Assembly (NCBI RefSeq): GCF_015999335.1
Contig: NZ_JAEACP010000002.1
Span: 1-64,000 of the forward strand
Length of the DNA stretch: 64,000 nucleotides
Direction: 5' to 3'
From: Tabrizicola soli
Lineage (GTDB): Bacteria > Pseudomonadota > Alphaproteobacteria > Rhodobacterales > Rhodobacteraceae
The translations under genes were made by a program, and so were the position numbers. The first letter of the stretch is position 1. The number at the start of each line of letters is the position of its first letter. Under the pieces are notes generated by a model, which worked only from the letters and a program-made list of their open reading frames with translations, did no database searches and was not told the DNA's origin. Of the stretch, positions 1-8,156 are shown one piece after another.

Positions 1-1
1 C

Positions 2-127
2 TTCAGCAAGCTCAAGCAGTTCCGAAAGATCGCAACCAGATACGAAAAAACCGCGACCAACTACCTGGCCGCCGTCCTTCTCGTCTGCTCAAGACTATGG
101 ACCCGCGCTTATGAGTCCGCAGCCTAG
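2..127 (+). pseudogene. IS5-like transposase, C-terminal remnant
   Basis: The frame is open from the window edge and ends at TAG 125-127, giving 41 residues that begin FSKLKQFRKIATRYEKTA. This resembles the conserved C-terminal end of IS5-family DDE transposases. The window cuts off everything upstream, so the element could be intact outside it. Only the tail is seen, and family assignment rests on that tail motif. An inverted repeat starts inside its stop codon (124-131 with 153-160) and may be the element's end. Confidence 0.7.
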
Positions 128-160
128 TGCCGGGGTTTCTGGGCACTATCAGGGCACTAG
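124..160. repeat. Inverted repeat at the end of the IS5-like remnant
   Basis: CTAGTGCC at 124-131 is the exact inverse complement of GGCACTAG at 153-160, and another GGGCACT lies between them at 141-147. It begins in the stop codon of the transposase remnant. It could be the terminal inverted repeat of the insertion sequence or a hairpin terminator of the transposase. It was seen directly; the role is inferred. Confidence 0.45.
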
Positions 161-291
161 AAATTGGGTGGCTGTCAACGGACTTCGGTGGACGATAGTG
201 GACGATTGCCTAATAAAATCGCGCAAAAACAGCTTGTTGTTTGATTTGTCTTTCTTGTAGCTGGATTATGGCGGGCGCCAGTAGACAATAG

Positions 292-495
292 TTCGGCGGC
301 TCCTGGGCCCGCCACTGTCGCCGTAAAGCGGTGCAGGCGCATCTCGCCGACGTCATCGCAGCCTACAACTTCGCCCGCAGGCTCAGGACCCTCCGCGGTC
401 TCACTCCCCACGAATACATCTGCAAGGTCCGGACCTCGGAACCGGATCGATTCATCCTCAACCCGATCCGTCAGATGCCGGGACTGAACACCTAG
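292..495 (+). pseudogene. IS481-like transposase, C-terminal remnant
   Basis: The frame is open from just after an in-frame TAG (289-291) to TAG 493-495. It encodes a tail containing HCRRKAVQAHLADVIAAYNF, RGLTPHEYICK and QMPGLNT, typical of the extreme C-terminus of IS481-family integrases. The catalytic DDE core is absent, so this is a 5'-truncated dead fragment. The last bases overlap the stop codon of the convergent RTX gene (492-494), so the insertion boundary lies exactly at the end of that gene. Confidence 0.75.
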
Positions 496-2489
496 TCCAG
501 TCGCCGGGTCGCCCCGTCGCCGAACTCCAGGATCTCGACGCCCGCCAGGCGGGCCGAGCCAAGGGGCCCGGTCACGCGCCAGGCGTCGCCCTCGGGCGTG
601 ACCTCGTACTCCGCTTCCGGGCCGGGCAGGATATAGCGATCCTCGCCCGCGCCGCCGGAGATGCCGTCCGCGCCGGGGCTGGCGGGGAAGCTGTCGTTGC
701 CGCCGCGGCCGGCCAGGAAATCCTCCTCGTCGGTGCCCTCCATCCGGTCGTCGCCTTCGGTGCCGGCCATGGTCACGCCCTGCAGATACTGCGGCCCGCC
801 GCCCTCGCCCCACCAGGAGCCACCCTCCGCCTGGCGCGCAAGGACGAAATCCGCCCTTGCGGTATGGTCGCCGGGATAGGCCAGAAGGCCCCAGGAGCCC
901 CAGCGCGACGGCACGCCCATCTCGACATATTGCATGAACGGCCCCTGGCCGATCCCGCGCCAGCCGTCCCAGAGCTGGGCGTAAAGCGCGCCCATCTCGG
1001 GGCTGCGCACGAAATCCGCGAGAAAGGCGCTTTGCCGTCCGGCCTCCTCCTCGGTCAGGCCCTCGACGGCGAAGCTGTGGTGGACGTGCTGGCCGCCTTC
1101 GTAGAGCACCAGCCGCAGACCGTGGCTTGCGGCCAGGTCGCGCTGCTGGCCAAGCCAGTCGAGGACGCCGGGGATCGAATCCTCGACCGCGCCGGCCTGG
1201 GAGATGCCCTGAAAGGCCCAGGACCAGGCGCTGGCCCCCATCGTCTCGGCGCGGGTGATCAGTTCGGGGCGCAGCGCGGGATCGCTGACCAGGCCGCCGC
1301 CGAAATAGCTGGTCGCGGCCAGTTCCTCGAAGACCTCGTCCGGCGGCACGAAGGCCTGGGGTTCGCGCGCGGCCCATTCCGGCGCGGTCACGAGAATGTC
1401 GCTGAGCCAGGGGTTTGCGGCCTGGGTGGCCAGGACATTGACCAGCCGGTCCCCGGCCGTGTCGCCGAAGACCTCTTGCCAGATCAGGGCCACCTCCGTC
1501 GCGCGCCGGGCGTGGAAGCTGAAAATCGCGGGCCAGTCTTCGGCGACCTCCTCGCCCCAGGTGGCAATGGCCTGGTCGCGCAGCCAGTGGAACTGGGTGA
1601 AGGCCGCATTCCAGGTCTCGTTGGAATATTCGACATGCGCCTTGAGCCGCGGATCGAGATGGTCGCGCACATAGGTCGCGAAGGCCCGGACATAGGCGTC
1701 GTCGGCGGCATGGGGCATGGTGAACCAGGGGTCGGCGCCGGCCTCGTTGGCCAGGCGCACCATCACCTCGACGGGCGCACCCCGTTCGGTCCAGCTGGCC
1801 TCGTCGGGCCGGGGGCGGGTCTCCCAGGTCAGGGCGGCAGCGCCGGAGTTGACCGAGATCCAGTCCGAAAACCGCAATTCGCGCCCGTCGGCGATGACCG
1901 CAAGCCAGTCGGGATCGAACATCGCCCCGGCGTCGAGGAGACCGGCCCTGTCCGCCCGGACGATCGACAGGGCGCGGACCGGATCGCCGGTATCGAGCGC
2001 GGTGATGTCCAGCCAGACCTCGGCCCCGGTCCTGTTCTCGAAGACGATCCGGCCGGGGCCCGCATTGACCACCCGCGCCGAGCCGCCAAGCTGGATCGTG
2101 CCATGCCCCTGATAGGTCAGGATATAAAGACCCTTGCGCCCCTCTGTCCCGTAGGTGTCGTCCCAGGCCCAGATCGTGCGGATCCCGGCCATTCCGGGGG
2201 GAATCCGCAGCGGATAGCCCTGTGGGTCGAGATAGCCGCCGGAGACCAGCGCCTCATGCGGCATGCTTTCCCATTCGTCGGGCGCGAAGGCGAAGAACGG
2301 CCGCATCAGGCGGGCGAGATCGAGAAAGGGCCTGGCGGTGCCCCAGTCGGTCAGCGCGTCCAGCCCCCAGGCCACGACCGGATCGGCAACGCCCCGCGCC
2401 TCGGCAAGAGCCGGGACCGGGGCAAGACCGAGGGCAGCCGAGACCAGAGCGCAGCCAGCAGAACTGCAGGCGATGCCGACGTGACGCAT
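492..2489 (-). CDS. Secreted RTX-type protein with clan GH-A-like glycoside hydrolase domain
   Basis: This 665-residue protein has a likely signal peptide (about 1-29, ending ALA). A long central domain carries YSNETWN (Asn290-Glu291) and LVLYEGG (Glu464). That pair matches the acid/base (Asn-Glu) and nucleophile layout of retaining clan GH-A hydrolases, though no GH family was recognised. Residues about 575-620 contain glycine/aspartate-rich repeats (GTEGDDRMEG, AGRGGNDS, SGGAGEDRY) of the RTX calcium-binding type, which usually direct type I secretion. The start at 2489 is chosen for an AAAGGTGGAAG ribosome-binding site five bases upstream. It is divergent from the EPS initiating transferase, so it may cut or remodel the polymer made here. 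The stop codon overlaps the IS481 remnant, so the natural C-terminus may be altered. Confidence 0.75.
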   Translation of the reverse strand: MRHVGIACSSAGCALVSAALGLAPVPALAEARGVADPVVAWGLDALTDWGTARPFLDLARLMRPFFAFAPDEWESMPHEALVSGGYLDPQGYPLRIPPGMAGIRTIWAWDDTYGTEGRKGLYILTYQGHGTIQLGGSARVVNAGPGRIVFENRTGAEVWLDITALDTGDPVRALSIVRADRAGLLDAGAMFDPDWLAVIADGRELRFSDWISVNSGAAALTWETRPRPDEASWTERGAPVEVMVRLANEAGADPWFTMPHAADDAYVRAFATYVRDHLDPRLKAHVEYSNETWNAAFTQFHWLRDQAIATWGEEVAEDWPAIFSFHARRATEVALIWQEVFGDTAGDRLVNVLATQAANPWLSDILVTAPEWAAREPQAFVPPDEVFEELAATSYFGGGLVSDPALRPELITRAETMGASAWSWAFQGISQAGAVEDSIPGVLDWLGQQRDLAASHGLRLVLYEGGQHVHHSFAVEGLTEEEAGRQSAFLADFVRSPEMGALYAQLWDGWRGIGQGPFMQYVEMGVPSRWGSWGLLAYPGDHTARADFVLARQAEGGSWWGEGGGPQYLQGVTMAGTEGDDRMEGTDEEDFLAGRGGNDSFPASPGADGISGGAGEDRYILPGPEAEYEVTPEGDAWRVTGPLGSARLAGVEILEFGDGATRRLD

Positions 2490-3048
2490 GGCGCTTCCAC
2501 CTTTCATCGGACCCTTGCCGCAGGCTACTCCGCCAAGGGGATTCGGGTCCAGTCGGAGCTGAAATCCGGTTCCCCGGAGGGAACCGAATCGGTTTTGCGG
2601 AAGAATGCGATTCGTTCCGGGGGTTTGCCGCGGAGTCACCCCATCGGGATGGGGGTTAATGAAGGATTTACCGTTTCCGCAACACGGACAGTCGGGGCCA
2701 CCGCCCGCCGGGCCGGACCCGTTGAAGAATATGGAGGAAATGTGTTCGGAATCCGGCAAATCGCGCGATTGCGGCGGTCCCGGCGAGGCGTCCGGCAAGC
2801 CGGCGGCGGGGCCAGCCAGCACAACCATAGGATGTAAGTCCCTAAAAAGAAACCATTTTTACGCGCGGTCCGGGCACAAGGTAGGATTCTCCTGATTGCC
2901 GGCCCGCCGATCCCGATGGTAGGGTCACATACGAAAGTCGGTCCCCTATATGTCCTTACGGCGGCTCCGCTTTGAAAAAAGATAATCGTTCGCGTTTTTT
3001 GGTCGTTCGGAGAGTTGGTGGAATAACACCGCGTGGGAGTGTCAGAAG
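2490..3048. other. Divergent intergenic region, 559 bp
   Basis: No gene is recognised here. The part from about 2835 to 3010 is clearly richer in A/T than the surroundings, with runs of A and T such as those near 2978-3000. It separates the RTX gene (minus) from the sugar transferase (plus), so it should hold the promoters for both. No specific operator could be identified. Confidence 0.5.
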
Positions 3049-3741
3049 ATGAATGTGCCCAGACCCGGCAGAGAAGTTGATTTTGGACGTTCCGGCTCGG
3101 TTCACCACAGCCTGATCGGGGAGGCCTCCCCCGAGGGATTTTATCGCCGTTTCGGCAAGCGCCTGTTCGACATCTGCGTCGTCCTGCTGATGGTGCCCTT
3201 CGTCGTTCCGGTCCTTCTCGTCCTGATGCTGCTGGTCGCGCGGGATTTCCACTCGCCGCTCTATCGCCAGGACCGCGTGGGGCGCGGGGGGCGGGTCTTC
3301 ACCTTCTGGAAACTGCGGACGATGGTGCCGGACGCCAAGTCGCATCTGGAAAGCTACCTGTCGCAGAACGAGGAGGCCCGCAACGAGTGGGAGGAATACC
3401 AGAAGCTGACCTGCGATCCGCGGGTCACGCCGATCGGGAACCTCCTGCGGAAAAGCTCGCTGGACGAGTTGCCGCAGCTGTGGAACGTGCTGAAGGGCGA
3501 CATGAGCCTGGTCGGACCGCGCCCGATGATGCCCGAGCAGCGCCCGCTTTATCCGGGCCATGCCTATTACTCGCTGCTTCCGGGGGTGACGGGCCTGTGG
3601 CAGGTCTCGGACCGCAACGGCTCGACCTTCGCGCAACGGGCCGAGTTCGACGCGGCCTACGACATGGACGTCTCGCTGGCGACGGATGTGCGGGTGCTGT
3701 TCGCTACCGTGGGCGTTGTCCTGCGCGGAACCGGGAAGTGA
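3049..3741 (+). CDS. Initiating sugar-phosphate transferase (ExoY/WbaP C-terminal type)
   Basis: This 230-residue bacterial sugar transferase would attach the first sugar-1-phosphate to undecaprenyl phosphate at the inner membrane, priming repeat-unit assembly. A single N-terminal hydrophobic helix lies at about 41-63 (LFDICVVLLMVPFVVPVLLV). It is followed by the family hallmarks FTFWKLRTMVPDA, RKSSLDELPQLWNVLKGDMS, VGPRP and LLPGVTGLWQVS. The length matches the short ExoY-like form without the extra N-terminal membrane domain. The start is preceded by GGGAG. Its 3' end overlaps the convergent small membrane protein gene by 38 bases. Which sugar it transfers cannot be read from sequence. Confidence 0.93.
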   Translation: MNVPRPGREVDFGRSGSVHHSLIGEASPEGFYRRFGKRLFDICVVLLMVPFVVPVLLVLMLLVARDFHSPLYRQDRVGRGGRVFTFWKLRTMVPDAKSHLESYLSQNEEARNEWEEYQKLTCDPRVTPIGNLLRKSSLDELPQLWNVLKGDMSLVGPRPMMPEQRPLYPGHAYYSLLPGVTGLWQVSDRNGSTFAQRAEFDAAYDMDVSLATDVRVLFATVGVVLRGTGK

Positions 3742-3943
3742 CGCGGGCCAGGAATTTGCGCTCGTCCCCCCGAGACCGGCGCCTGTCGCGGACCTCCAGC
3801 AGGGCAAGGCCCGCAAAGACCGCCAAGGCCCCGGTCAGCGGATAGGCAAGCAGCGCGATCCAGAGCGGGGCGGACAGCAGGAACAGCGTGACGGCCACAC
3901 CCAGGGCTGCAACCATCGCGATCAGAAGTATTCCCAGGACCAT
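3704..3943 (-). CDS. Small two-helix membrane protein, paralogue 1
   Basis: This 79-residue protein has two predicted transmembrane helices (about 3-22 and 25-48) and a basic C-terminal tail (RDRRRSRGDERKF). It is similar along its length to the next small protein at 4130-4354, for example LAYPLTGALAVFAG against LLYSLSGALALLVG, so the two look like a duplication. The start at 3943 is chosen because AGGGGAG precedes it; a longer frame to 3985 lacks such a site. The function is unknown. Its place between the initiating transferase and the polymerase-like gene suggests a role in EPS assembly or its regulation. Confidence 0.65.
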   Translation of the reverse strand: MVLGILLIAMVAALGVAVTLFLLSAPLWIALLAYPLTGALAVFAGLALLEVRDRRRSRGDERKFLARVTSRFRAGQRPR

Positions 3944-4129
3944 CCGTCTTTTGCTCCCCTGAGCAGCCGTACCTCGGCGCCGCATGCGATGGGCCGATGG
4001 GTCGCTGGTATGGGACCAAATGCTACGTCAGTGCCAGAGGTTTCACATCACGCATCCGTGGGGCTTGGCGGGTCTCCGCCGAGCGGGGGGTGCCGGACGG
4101 CGGATGATGACCGGCCGGGCGGCGCCGCG

Positions 4130-4354
4130 CTAGTGGCGGACGGGGACGGGCTTGACCTGCGCCTCGGCATAGGTGGGAACGGCCGGACGATCCTGGCCTG
4201 CCACCGCGGCGATGGCGCCGCCGACCAGAAGCGCAAGCGCGCCGGACAGGGAGTAGAGCAGGAAGAGGACCCAGACTGGCAGCCCCAGCGCCATCCCCGC
4301 CATCACCGCAACCGTGGCCGAAACCAGTGCAAGGATCAGCATTCTGGCGAGCAT
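4130..4354 (-). CDS. Small two-helix membrane protein, paralogue 2
   Basis: This 74-residue protein has two hydrophobic helices (about 4-23 and 27-49) and a short polar tail ending in VKPVPVRH. A GGGGGA ribosome-binding site lies about ten bases before the ATG. It is a paralogue of the protein encoded at 3704-3943. No characterised family was recognised. It lies on the same strand as the polymerase-like gene ending at 4472, so the three may be cotranscribed. Confidence 0.65.
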   Translation of the reverse strand: MLARMLILALVSATVAVMAGMALGLPVWVLFLLYSLSGALALLVGGAIAAVAGQDRPAVPTYAEAQVKPVPVRH

Positions 4355-4471
4355 TTTCCGGTATCCCCCGTGTTGTCTCGACCCCGTTTTGCAGAAATGT
4401 GTTACCGACTCGTGGCGAAAATGAGGCAGGAAACACCGCTATTGTGAAGTGCGTCGCGGGTTGCACATAAA

Positions 4472-5962
4472 TCACAGGTTGCGCGCCCGACGGCCGGCTC
4501 CGCCGCCCGGGGCAGGCCTGTCGCGGCTGGCGGCGAGGTCCGTGACCAGGCCCCAGCTGCGCCGGGGCGGAGGCGCGGAGCGCGCCGCATCCCCTTCTGC
4601 GCGCGGCACATGCGCATGGCGCCCCAGAAGCGCCCCGCCGATCAGCCAGGTGACGGGCGTCAGCGTGGCATTGGACAACAGGTCCAAGAGGTTCGCCGCC
4701 ATCATCAGCGCCAGTCCCGCGGTCGCCGGACTCAGCCCGAGTTTCCGGCCATCGCGCGCCAGCAGCAGGATCGGCAGCGTCAGCAACCCGAAGCTGGCGA
4801 TATAGCCCAGCCAGCCGAAGCTGCCGATCGAGATGATCCAGGCCCCGTCGGTGACGCTGGTGCTCTGGCCGGATTCGGGATCGTGGATCAGCGGCCTGCC
4901 CCAGGTGCCCCAACCCGCCAGGGGCCGCAGCGCCGCACGTTCCATGAGCGCCTCTTCGTTCGCCACGCGGAATTCGAACGAGGCGGCCCGATCGCCGCTG
5001 ATGCTCCGTGCAAGGGCAACCACCCGGTCCACCGGCACCACCTGTGTCGCGCGCAGCATCGGGTAAAGCAGCACCGATCCCGCGACGAGGGCCGCCAGAA
5101 TGAGCTGCCCCCGCACGCCCAGGAGGAGGATCGCAGGCAGGAAGGCGAGGACGATGAGCACGGCGCCGAGGCTTTTGCACAGAACCAGGATCACCAGAAG
5201 GTAGATCGCCGCGAGCAGCCACTGGCCCGCGCGGGCGCCCTCGGCCAGCCGCTGCCGCCAGAGCGCAAGCGCGGCCAGGACCGACATCGCCACTAGGATC
5301 GCCAGCCACAGGCCATGGTGCAGGAAGACCACCGGCCGGAACCCGCCCGCCCGGATGTGCTGCAGGAATTCATGCGGGAAGAAGCCGTAGAGCATGTTGT
5401 TCAGCTGCGGGCTCATCCGCACCTCGAAGAGGATCGGCAGCGAATAGCAGAGCAGGGCCAGGGCCAGCATCTTCAGCAGCGCCACATGGCTTTCGGGCGA
5501 GGCGAAGAGACGTTGCGCCAGCAGGAAGGGCAAGACCGAGATCGCCAGGGCTCCGACGATCGAGCCCGCATCGTAGATCCGCAGGCCGGGAATGACGAAC
5601 GAGCCGACGATGACCGGATCCGCATTGGTGAGCACCGTCAGGAGCGGCGAGGCCAGGAGCAGGACCAGAAGCGCGTTGGCAAGCCAGTGCCGCGGCGCCG
5701 GACCCGCCATCTCGCGGGCGCGCCTGCCAGTCCGCGCCGCCCCGACGCCCAGCAAGAGCATCAATCCCGCGCTGAGGACCGGCACCCCATCCTTGTCCAC
5801 CACGGGCACGCCCGGCAGGTCCAGGCCCGCCTGCGTCGGCAGGAGCAGGTAGCCCGCGAGCATGGACCAGCCGAAGGCCTGGGCGGCGGGAAGCAGGCGA
5901 AAGAGGGCAAGGACCACGATCGGCCAGCCGAAAAGGACGACATAGGCAAGGGTGTTGGGCAT
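4472..5962 (-). CDS. O-antigen ligase/polymerase-like membrane protein (Wzy-like)
   Basis: This 496-residue polytopic membrane protein has roughly eleven hydrophobic helices and a large periplasm-sized loop around residues 320-385. That loop contains RVANEEALMERAALRPLAGWGTWG, an arrangement like the big loop of O-antigen ligase and Wzy polymerases, which often keeps a 'R..W......P..GWG'-type element. The likely role is polymerising or ligating EPS repeat units on the periplasmic face. The start is taken at the ATG for MPNTLAYVVLFGW, with only a weak GAG upstream; in-frame extensions to 6148 look non-coding. It is divergent from the glycosyltransferase at 6209. Confidence 0.7.
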   Translation of the reverse strand: MPNTLAYVVLFGWPIVVLALFRLLPAAQAFGWSMLAGYLLLPTQAGLDLPGVPVVDKDGVPVLSAGLMLLLGVGAARTGRRAREMAGPAPRHWLANALLVLLLASPLLTVLTNADPVIVGSFVIPGLRIYDAGSIVGALAISVLPFLLAQRLFASPESHVALLKMLALALLCYSLPILFEVRMSPQLNNMLYGFFPHEFLQHIRAGGFRPVVFLHHGLWLAILVAMSVLAALALWRQRLAEGARAGQWLLAAIYLLVILVLCKSLGAVLIVLAFLPAILLLGVRGQLILAALVAGSVLLYPMLRATQVVPVDRVVALARSISGDRAASFEFRVANEEALMERAALRPLAGWGTWGRPLIHDPESGQSTSVTDGAWIISIGSFGWLGYIASFGLLTLPILLLARDGRKLGLSPATAGLALMMAANLLDLLSNATLTPVTWLIGGALLGRHAHVPRAEGDAARSAPPPRRSWGLVTDLAASRDRPAPGGGAGRRARNL

Positions 5963-6208
5963 CGTCTCACAGTCGGCGGGTCTGGTAGTTCCGTAGTCTC
6001 GCACCAAATCCCGGCCTGCGTCCACCCCGACCCTGCCCCACCCTCCCCAGCCGCGAATCCAGGCCATTGCGTTGCCGCAGCCTGGGATTGTTTCCGGGTC
6101 TGCGGGGGAAATCAGGAAGCGTTTGCAGGTACCTGCTTCCAGCGGCATGCTTCGCGGGTATCCGGTCCGGCGTGAGTCGGGGCTTCACCGGGGAAAGGGT
6201 ATTTCGCG

Positions 6209-7198
6209 ATGCCGACCGACGTCGCAGTCATCATTGTCAATTACGGCACGCCCCGGATGGCGATCGCGGCGGCGGACAGTGTCTTGCAGCGCGCGCCCGA
6301 CGGGTTGTCGGTCGAGATCCATATCGTCGACAACGCCTCGCCGGGTGATGACCGCGAGGTCCTGTCCGAGGCGGCCATCCGCTGGGGCGACGGCGTCACG
6401 CTGCATCTCGAGGCGGTCAACCACGGCTTCGGTCGCGGCAACAACCTGGTGCTGCGCCAGCTGGCCGCCCGTCCCGCGCCGCCGGACAAGGTCTACCTGC
6501 TGAACCCGGACGCGCGTCTCGTCACCAATGCGGTGGCCGAACTGGCGGCCTTTCTGGACGCCCATCCCAGGGCCGGGGTGGCGGGCAGCGGCATCGTGGA
6601 CGCGACGACGCTGAAGCCCGTGGTCTGCGCCTTCCGCTTTCCCGGCCTGGTCTCCGAGTTCAGCACCGCGCTGAATGTAGGCCCGCTCTACCGAATGCTG
6701 AAACGCTGGCAGGTGGCCTTTCCGCCGGGCATTCCGCGGCAGGAGGTCGACTGGGTCTCGGGCGCGTCGATGATGGCGCGGCTTTCGGCGCTGGCCGAGG
6801 TGGGATTCTTCGACCCCGACTACTTCCTGTACTACGAGGAGGTGGACCTGATGCACAGGATGAAGCGGCGCGGCTGGGAGGTCTGGCACCTGCCCGAGGC
6901 CAAGGTCGCCCATATCGCCGGTGCGGCCACCGGCGTCACCAGCGCCAATCCCGAACGCCGGCCCCTGCCCGGCTACTGGTTCGACAGCTGGCGCTTCTAC
7001 TTCGAGAAGACGCATGGCCGGGCCGGCGCCCGTGTCGCGGCCCTGGGGCGCTGGATCGGGACGGTGCTGGGCGATCTGCAATGCAGACTGCGGCGCAAGC
7101 CGGTGCAGAACCCGCAGAACTTTGCCGCGGATTTCCGCCAGCGGGTGCTGCGGCCGCTGTTCGGCGCGGCTCCGCCCAGCCGCCCGTTGACCAGGTGA
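6209..7198 (+). CDS. Glycosyltransferase family 2, rhamnosyltransferase-like
   Basis: This 329-residue cytoplasmic GT-A fold enzyme has the N-terminal nucleotide-sugar-binding segment VAVIIVNYGTP and VDNASPGDD, the metal-binding DxD-like NPDARL, and the acceptor-side YYEEVDLMHRMKRRGWEV typical of WbbL-like GT2 proteins. It would add one sugar to the lipid-linked repeat unit. It starts an apparent two-gene operon; its stop overlaps the GTG start of the next glycosyltransferase. The donor sugar is not predictable. Confidence 0.88.
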   Translation: MPTDVAVIIVNYGTPRMAIAAADSVLQRAPDGLSVEIHIVDNASPGDDREVLSEAAIRWGDGVTLHLEAVNHGFGRGNNLVLRQLAARPAPPDKVYLLNPDARLVTNAVAELAAFLDAHPRAGVAGSGIVDATTLKPVVCAFRFPGLVSEFSTALNVGPLYRMLKRWQVAFPPGIPRQEVDWVSGASMMARLSALAEVGFFDPDYFLYYEEVDLMHRMKRRGWEVWHLPEAKVAHIAGAATGVTSANPERRPLPGYWFDSWRFYFEKTHGRAGARVAALGRWIGTVLGDLQCRLRRKPVQNPQNFAADFRQRVLRPLFGAAPPSRPLTR

Positions 7199-8154
7199 CT
7201 GCGCCCCCGAAGGTCGCCGCCGTCCTGATCGGACGCAACGAGGGCGCGCGGCTGCTGGCGGCGCTGGCCTCGATCCCCGGCGATGTGGCGCCGGTGGTCT
7301 ATGTCGATTCCGGCTCGACCGACGGATCGGTCGCGGCGGCCGAGGCGGCGGGGGCGCGGGTGGTCCGGCTGGACCTGTCGCGCCCCTTCACCGCGGCCCG
7401 TGCCCGGAACGAGGGTTTTGCCGCGCTGGGGGCCGACGTGCCGGATTACGTGCAGTTCATGGATGGCGACTGCACGCTGGACCCCGGCTGGATCGGCGTC
7501 GCGCGCAGCTTTCTTGACGGCCATCTGCAGGTCGCGGTGGCCTGCGGGCGGCGGCGCGAGCGGTTTCCCGAGGCCTCGGTCTACAACCGGCTTTGCGATG
7601 CCGAATGGAACACGCCTCCGGGCCGGACCCGCGCCTGTGGCGGCGATGCCTTGATGCGCAGCGCGGCCTTCGCGGCGGCGGGCGGGTACGATCCCGGCCT
7701 GATCGCGGGCGAGGAGCCCGAGCTTTGCGTGCGCTTGCGCGCCGCAGGCTGGGAGATCTGGCGGCTGGATGCCGAGATGACGCGGCATGACGCCGCAATG
7801 ACCCGCTTCGCGCAATGGTGGCGGCGGACACGCCGGGCCGGCTATGCCTTTGCCGAGGGTGCCGCGCGGCATGGCGCCCCGCCCGAGCGGCATTTCCGGC
7901 GCGAGACCCGGAGTGCGTTGGCCTGGGGGCTGGGCCTGCCGGCGGTGACCCTCTTGGGCGCGGCGCTGGTCAGCCCCTGGGCGCTCGTTCTGCTGCTGGC
8001 CTGGCCTGCGCAATTTCTGCGGCTGGCGCCCCGGCTGGGCCCGACGCGGGCGGCCTTCCTGATCCTGGGCAAACTACCCGAGGCCCTGGGCGCCGTGGAA
8101 TACTGGTGGGGCCGCGTGACCCGCACCCGGCGCGGGCTGATCGAATACAAGTAG
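7195..8154 (+). CDS. Glycosyltransferase family 2 with C-terminal membrane segment
   Basis: This 319-residue GT2 protein has VAAVLIGRNEGARLL, VDSGSTDGS, the DxD motif FMDGDC and a downstream GGDALMRSAAF...EEPELCVRLR acceptor region. The C-terminus has a hydrophobic hairpin (about 246-275) that would anchor it to the membrane. The GTG start at 7195 overlaps the stop of the preceding gene (GTGA), indicating translational coupling. Longer frames upstream lie inside the preceding gene and are discarded. It converges two bases from the flippase gene. Confidence 0.87.
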   Translation: MTAPPKVAAVLIGRNEGARLLAALASIPGDVAPVVYVDSGSTDGSVAAAEAAGARVVRLDLSRPFTAARARNEGFAALGADVPDYVQFMDGDCTLDPGWIGVARSFLDGHLQVAVACGRRRERFPEASVYNRLCDAEWNTPPGRTRACGGDALMRSAAFAAAGGYDPGLIAGEEPELCVRLRAAGWEIWRLDAEMTRHDAAMTRFAQWWRRTRRAGYAFAEGAARHGAPPERHFRRETRSALAWGLGLPAVTLLGAALVSPWALVLLLAWPAQFLRLAPRLGPTRAAFLILGKLPEALGAVEYWWGRVTRTRRGLIEYK

Positions 8155-8156
8155 GG

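Noticed and set aside
864-2837. Plus-strand open frame opposite the RTX gene
   Set aside because: It lacks motifs, whereas the minus frame has a signal peptide, catalytic pattern and RTX repeats.
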